From Bacillota bacterium (GTDB lineage: Bacteria > Bacillota > Clostridia > Acetivibrionales > DSM-1351), in the NCBI GenBank assembly GCA_023392075.1, contig JAEVZU010000049.1, positions 1 to 35,209 of the forward strand: a stretch of DNA of 35,209 nucleotides. Direction: 5' to 3'. A program made the translations under genes and the position numbers. The notes below the pieces were generated by a model, which was given only the letters and a program-made list of their open reading frames with translations, searched no databases and was not told the origin of the DNA. Below, in pieces: positions 31,758-35,209 of the stretch (the first letter of the stretch is position 1; every line of letters begins with the position of its first letter).

Positions 31758-33554
31758 ATGGATACCGGATTATTAAAAGAAGTTGAACACAGGGTGGATT
31801 TCTGCGTTGTAGGAGGGGGGCTGGCGGGAATGCTTGCTGCCATATCTGCGGCAAGGCATGGAGTGAAAGTACTGCTGATGACCGACAGGCCGGTTCTGGG
31901 AGGCAATGCATCCTCCGAAATAAGAATGTGGGCTCTGGGCTGCCACGGACACAATAACCGGGAAACCGGAATCATCGAAGAAATTTTACTGGAAAATTTT
32001 TATCGTAACCCTACAAGAAATTTTTCCATATGGGATAGCATTCTTTATGAAAAAGTCCGATTTGAAAAAAACATTACATTGCTTCTTAACTGTTCCTGCA
32101 ATTCAGTTGAGATGCACGGCGGAAAAGACAACCCGTCCGGACGGAGCCGGATAAAGTCCGCAAGAGGCTGGCAGTTGACCACATATACCTGGCATACGGT
32201 GTATGCGGATTACTTTGCGGACTGTTCAGGAGACAGTATTCTGGCACCGCTGTGCGGGGCCGAATACCGCGTAGGCAGAGAGGCTGCAGCTGAATTCGGG
32301 GAAAGTATTGCTCCTGCGGCTGCAGATAATAAAACGATGGGACTTACCTGTCTCATGCAGGCGAGAGAATTGGATACACCTGTGAAATATACTCCGCCGG
32401 AGTGGGCAAAGGTATATGAGAGTGATGGGAGTCTGCCCAACAGGGAGCATAACCTGGCCGACCTGAAGACAAATTTCTGGTGGATGGAGCTTGGCGGAGA
32501 GTATGACAGCATTCATGATACCGAAGCTCTCAGGGATGAACTTCTGAAAATCGCCTTCGGTGTGTGGGACCACATAAAAAACAGGGGAGAACATAATGCC
32601 GACAACTGGGAACTGGAGTGGGTCGGCTTTCTTCCGGGAAAACGGGAGAGCAGACGCTATGTGGGAGATCATATCCTTACCCAGAATGATGTGGCCTCAC
32701 AGGGGAAGTTTGAAGATCTGGTTGCCTATGGCGGCTGGTCCATGGATGACCATCATCCCGGAGGAATAGATTACAGCGGTGAACCTACCATATTCCATCC
32801 TGCTCCGGCACCATACGGAATACCATACCGATGCCTATACTCAGTCAATGTGGACAATCTGTTTTTTGCAGGCAGAAATATAAGCGCTACACATGCAGCC
32901 ATGAGTTCCAGCAGAGTTATGGCTACCTGCGCCATCATTGGTCAGGCGGTGGGTACAGCAGCGTCAATTGCAGTAAAAAACCGGCTGTCGCCGAGAGAAG
33001 TATACGAGACAGGAATAAGTGAACTGAAACAGACCCTTATGGAGGATGACTGCTATCTTCCCTTTAACAGGCGAGAAATTTCTGAAATTTCCAAACAGGC
33101 GGTGCTTTCAAGCTCTGAAGGGGAGCCGGCATTCCTGATAAACGGAATCGACAGGCCGGTAATGGATGCCTACAACGGCTGGACAGGAAAAACCGGTTCC
33201 TGGGTTCAGTTCACCTTTGAGAAAGTTATACCTGTGAAATCTGTCAGAATTGTATTTGACAGTGATTTAAACCGCACGGAATGTGCCGGTGATCCCATTA
33301 TGGCCCAATATCCCATGCTGTGCAATAAAAAATATGGAATGGAGCCCTTTGGATTTCCCGAAACCATGGTCAGGGATTTTGCCATAGAGTATCTGGATGA
33401 TAAAAACCGGTGGAAGCTGCTAACTCGGGCTGGTAATAACTATCAGAGATTATTCAGGCTGGATTGTAATATCAGCACGGCGGCAGTCCGGTTTACGGCT
33501 CATAAGACCTGGGGTTCCCACAAGGTCCATTTGTTTGCATTTGATGTTAAATGA
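31758..33554 (+). CDS. FAD-dependent oxidoreductase (PF12831-type) with discoidin-like C-terminus
   Basis: This 598-residue flavoprotein has the N-terminal motif VVGGGLAGMLAAISAARHG followed by RPVLGGNASSEIRMWALG. It continues with HGHNNRETGIIEE, FADCSGDSILAPLCGAEYRVG, the motif LPGKRESRRYVGDHILTQND near residue 295 and the C-terminal FAD segment NLFFAGRNISATHAAMSSSR near 370. From about 450 the protein adds a beta-rich domain (WVQFTFEKVIPVKSVRIVFD) that resembles the discoidin/F5-8C sugar-binding fold. No signal peptide is present, so it is cytoplasmic. With the shorter paralogue upstream it probably forms a two-step or two-substrate oxidation module. The substrate is unknown. Confidence 0.87.
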   Translation: MDTGLLKEVEHRVDFCVVGGGLAGMLAAISAARHGVKVLLMTDRPVLGGNASSEIRMWALGCHGHNNRETGIIEEILLENFYRNPTRNFSIWDSILYEKVRFEKNITLLLNCSCNSVEMHGGKDNPSGRSRIKSARGWQLTTYTWHTVYADYFADCSGDSILAPLCGAEYRVGREAAAEFGESIAPAAADNKTMGLTCLMQARELDTPVKYTPPEWAKVYESDGSLPNREHNLADLKTNFWWMELGGEYDSIHDTEALRDELLKIAFGVWDHIKNRGEHNADNWELEWVGFLPGKRESRRYVGDHILTQNDVASQGKFEDLVAYGGWSMDDHHPGGIDYSGEPTIFHPAPAPYGIPYRCLYSVNVDNLFFAGRNISATHAAMSSSRVMATCAIIGQAVGTAASIAVKNRLSPREVYETGISELKQTLMEDDCYLPFNRREISEISKQAVLSSSEGEPAFLINGIDRPVMDAYNGWTGKTGSWVQFTFEKVIPVKSVRIVFDSDLNRTECAGDPIMAQYPMLCNKKYGMEPFGFPETMVRDFAIEYLDDKNRWKLLTRAGNNYQRLFRLDCNISTAAVRFTAHKTWGSHKVHLFAFDVK

Positions 33555-33598
33555 CAGACAAGACTCCTGAAACTTCGGAAGTGTAAAAAAACATATGC

Positions 33599-33627
33599 TT
33601 GACTTTTTTACGAGTATATGTTAAATT
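33599..33627 (+). promoter_or_regulatory. Promoter of the rpmG-secE-nusG cluster
   Basis: TTGACT (33599-33604) and TAAATT (33622-33627) are 17 bp apart. AACATAT and ATATGTT (33590-33596 and 33616-33622) form an inverted repeat around the -35. The T-run at 33650-33659 follows. Confidence 0.5.
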
Positions 33628-33728
33628 AGTTATTGCTCGTTGTGTAAGTCTTTTTTTTTATGTCTAAAAAATAAATCTGTAATGACTTATATGGTGAAAT
33701 ACACATTAAGCGGCTGGAGGTGTTACTG

Positions 33729-33878
33729 ATGAGAGTTAAGATTACGCTCGCATGTACTGATTGCAAACAAAGAAATTATTCTAACATGAAGAATAAGAAG
33801 AATGACCCGGATAGACTTGAATTGAAAAAATACTGTAAATTCTGTCACAAGCACACAGTTCACAAAGAGACAAAATAA
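33729..33878 (+). CDS. rpmG: 50S ribosomal protein L33
   Basis: This 49-residue protein is L33 of the large ribosomal subunit. It shows the family pattern MRVKITLACTDCKQRNY near the start and LKKYCKFCHKHTVHKETK at the end. The four cysteines (CTDC and CKFC) form the zinc-binding type. GGAGGTG lies seven bases before the ATG. It is the first gene of the secE-nusG-rplK cluster, as in many Firmicutes. Confidence 0.95.
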   Translation: MRVKITLACTDCKQRNYSNMKNKKNDPDRLELKKYCKFCHKHTVHKETK

Positions 33879-34120
33879 GTAATATTTAGATGCTATTCAA
33901 TATTATTATTTGTCTCTTCGGAAACTAAATAAGTTTGAACGTCTGTTGGGCTTATGGTTTCCTTTGGATACTAAATAATTCTGTGAAATCGGTGGCAATG
34001 TTTAATGGATCTTGTGATTGGTTATACTTCTGCATAAGATTCATAATTATAGGAATTGTGTCAACAATTACTGTATAACTGCCAATTGATATTAAAAAAT
34101 ATTATTATTGGGATGTGATT
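33879..34120. other. Intergenic stretch between rpmG and secE
   Basis: It holds no gene and no tRNA. CTTCGGAAACTAAATAA (33916-33932) is repeated as CTTTGGATACTAAATAA (33962-33978), 15 of 17 positions identical and 46 bp apart. The function is unknown; a regulator site or a small repeat is possible. Confidence 0.45.
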
Positions 34121-34354
34121 ATGATGGCTGAAAACGAGGTTAAAAAAGTATCTCGCATTAAGCGAACCGGCCAGGGCATGGCAAGGCTATTTAGAGAAAT
34201 CAGGGCCGAACTTAAAAAAGTTATATGGCCTAATAGAACTCAGCTGATAAACAATACTATTACAGTACTTATTTTCTGCCTGGTTGTTGGCGCAATAATA
34301 TGGGCTGCAGATTTCGGTTTGACAGCATTAGCTGATGTTGTATTTACAAAATAG
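34121..34354 (+). CDS. secE: Preprotein translocase subunit SecE
   Basis: This small essential subunit of the SecYEG protein-export channel has 77 residues. A charged N-terminus with the amphipathic segment FREIRAELKKVIWPNRTQL (the conserved WP motif) is followed by one membrane helix (TVLIFCLVVGAIIWAADFGL). The start is the ATG at 34121 with GGGA upstream; an adjacent ATG at 34124 is also possible. It lies between rpmG and nusG, as is usual. Confidence 0.95.
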   Translation: MMAENEVKKVSRIKRTGQGMARLFREIRAELKKVIWPNRTQLINNTITVLIFCLVVGAIIWAADFGLTALADVVFTK

Positions 34355-34485
34355 TTGTGTAACGTCTTGTCAATACTAAAGTCCGATATGGGCTGGTGTG
34401 AACCGGCTTAGTCGGGATGTTTTTTCAAGGCTAAAAGAATTAGAGGGAGGACATGGGGCTCTGAATTGGTGGGCCTGTTTTTGAT
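34355..34485. other. Leader before nusG with a three-codon ORF
   Basis: A strong ribosome site GGGAGG (34445-34450) is followed by ATG-GGG-CTC-TGA (34453-34464), a three-codon ORF in the same frame as nusG. nusG begins 21 bases after that stop, with only GGTGGG at a long distance. Translation of nusG may depend on reinitiation. Whether the short ORF matters is not known. Confidence 0.5.
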
Positions 34486-35004
34486 ATGTCTGAGGAAACT
34501 AAGTGGTATGTAGTTCATACTTATTCCGGGTATGAAAACAAAGTAAAGGCAAATCTTGAAAAGATAGTGGAAAACAGAGGCATGCAGGATTATATAGTCG
34601 ATATCGTTGTTCCCATGGAAGAGCAGATTGAGATTAAGGACGGCAAAAAGAAAGCAACACTTAAAAAGGTTTTTCCCGGATATGTGCTTGTTAAAATGAT
34701 TATGTCGGACGAGTCCTGGTATATAGTCAGAAACACCAGAGGAGTTACTGGTTTTGTCGGGCCGGGATCCAAACCGGTACCATTGTCCGATGACGAAGTA
34801 AAAGCAATGGGTGTGGAAGAATTTGCACCTGAGGTAGACTATGATGTCAATGATAATGTTAGAGTTACGTCAGGCCCTCTGGAAAACTTTATCGGAATTG
34901 TTGAAGAGATCAACCTTGAAAAGAAAAAAGTTCGCGTTTCTGTATCCATGTTCGGCAGGGAAACTCCTGTAGAGCTTGAATTGACACAGATTATGAAAAT
35001 CTAG
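34486..35004 (+). CDS. nusG: Transcription termination/antitermination protein NusG
   Basis: NusG binds RNA polymerase and modulates elongation, pausing and termination. The 172-residue product has the NGN domain (EETKWYVVHTYSGYENKVKA; FPGYVLVKM; NTRGVTGFVG) and a C-terminal KOW domain (VNDNVRVTSGPLENFIGIVE). The ATG at 34486 gives the standard N-terminus. Its ribosome site is weak, and a strong site upstream serves a three-codon ORF. rplK follows after about 110 bases with a hairpin. Confidence 0.96.
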   Translation: MSEETKWYVVHTYSGYENKVKANLEKIVENRGMQDYIVDIVVPMEEQIEIKDGKKKATLKKVFPGYVLVKMIMSDESWYIVRNTRGVTGFVGPGSKPVPLSDDEVKAMGVEEFAPEVDYDVNDNVRVTSGPLENFIGIVEEINLEKKKVRVSVSMFGRETPVELELTQIMKI

Positions 35005-35018
35005 GCCATAAGGCAGAT

Positions 35019-35046
35019 AGAAAAGCATATTGTGCTTTTCTGTCCT
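35019..35046 (+). other. Hairpin between nusG and rplK
   Basis: AGAAAAGCA (35019-35027) pairs with TGCTTTTCT (35033-35041) around a 5-base loop, with GTCCTTTTAAT after. It may be a weak terminator or a processing site that separates nusG from the ribosomal genes. A ribosomal-protein autoregulation role is possible but not shown. Confidence 0.5.
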
Positions 35047-35114
35047 TTTAATAAATAATTATAAGCAATACCGGCGAATACAATGTGTTCGCAGAAAATT
35101 GGGAGGTGGAATTA

Positions 35115-35209
35115 ATGGCAAAGAAAATTGCAGGTTACGTAAAACTTCAGATTCCTGCGGGGAAAGCAACTCCGGCTCCACCGGTTGGACCAGCTTTAGG
35201 ACAGCACGG
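35115..35209 (+). CDS. rplK: 50S ribosomal protein L11, start only
   Basis: The first 31 codons of L11 are present (AKKIAGYVKLQIPAGKATPA, then PPVGPALGQH). GGGAGGTGG precedes the ATG. The rest lies beyond the window. In bacteria rplA (L1) normally follows it. Confidence 0.95.
   Translation, partial: MAKKIAGYVKLQIPAGKATPAPPVGPALGQH

Noticed and set aside
33879..34120. A tRNA-Trp gene between rpmG and secE, as in some relatives
   Set aside because: No cloverleaf, T-loop or anticodon-arm sequence could be found in this stretch.

Overview
The window comes from an AT-rich, low-GC Gram-positive anaerobe of the Clostridia. The signs are strong AGGAGG-type ribosome binding sites, lipoprotein-anchored sugar-binding proteins, a YesM/YesN-type two-component pair, the rpmG-secE-nusG-rplK order and DUF5711/CvpA envelope genes. 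The style resembles the mesophilic cellulolytic group around Ruminiclostridium, but that placement is inference. No rRNA, tRNA or CRISPR array was seen.

Region by region. 1-3290: a CUT1 sugar ABC importer (binding lipoprotein and two permeases, no ATPase) with a large composite hairpin between the binding-protein and permease genes. 3291-9685: a patchy accessory stretch. It holds a 108-bp MITE-like inverted repeat, small degenerate ORFs, a BlaI-type repressor with twin operators and an M56 membrane protease that lacks a penicillin-sensing domain, an orphan secreted protein on the minus strand, a decayed IS5-family element with terminal repeats and a near-intact YTAR target duplication, and over 1 kb of gene-poor sequence. 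9686-14167: a four-gene GldA/GldF/GldG-like ABC operon ending in a DUF4340 protein. 14168-17459: a structured three-way-junction terminator/leader, a YkvI-like membrane protein, a DUF5711 protein and a CvpA-family protein. 17580-21139: ilvD and ilvB without an adjacent ilvN. 21258-23483 (minus): a secreted WG-repeat protein. 23632-33554: a sensor kinase and AraC-type regulator, then a second CUT1 importer (again without ATPase) and two FAD-dependent oxidoreductases. 33599 to the end: the rpmG-secE-nusG-rplK transcription/ribosome cluster, with rplK cut by the window edge.

How the genes may work together. The block 23632-33554 reads as one unit. A membrane kinase (extracellular sensing domain) and its AraC-type partner probably switch on the downstream importer, and the two PF12831-type flavoproteins probably act on the imported compound. 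This is the best candidate for an undescribed catabolic system here: an importer linked to redox enzymes rather than to any glycoside hydrolase. Both importers would need a shared ATPase encoded elsewhere. In both, a hairpin follows the binding-protein gene, which would favour excess binding protein over permease.

The BlaI/M56 pair is a second point of interest, because the usual beta-lactam sensor is replaced by a small stalk-like extracytoplasmic domain. All function assignments come from reading motifs and gene context; no searches or folding programs were run.
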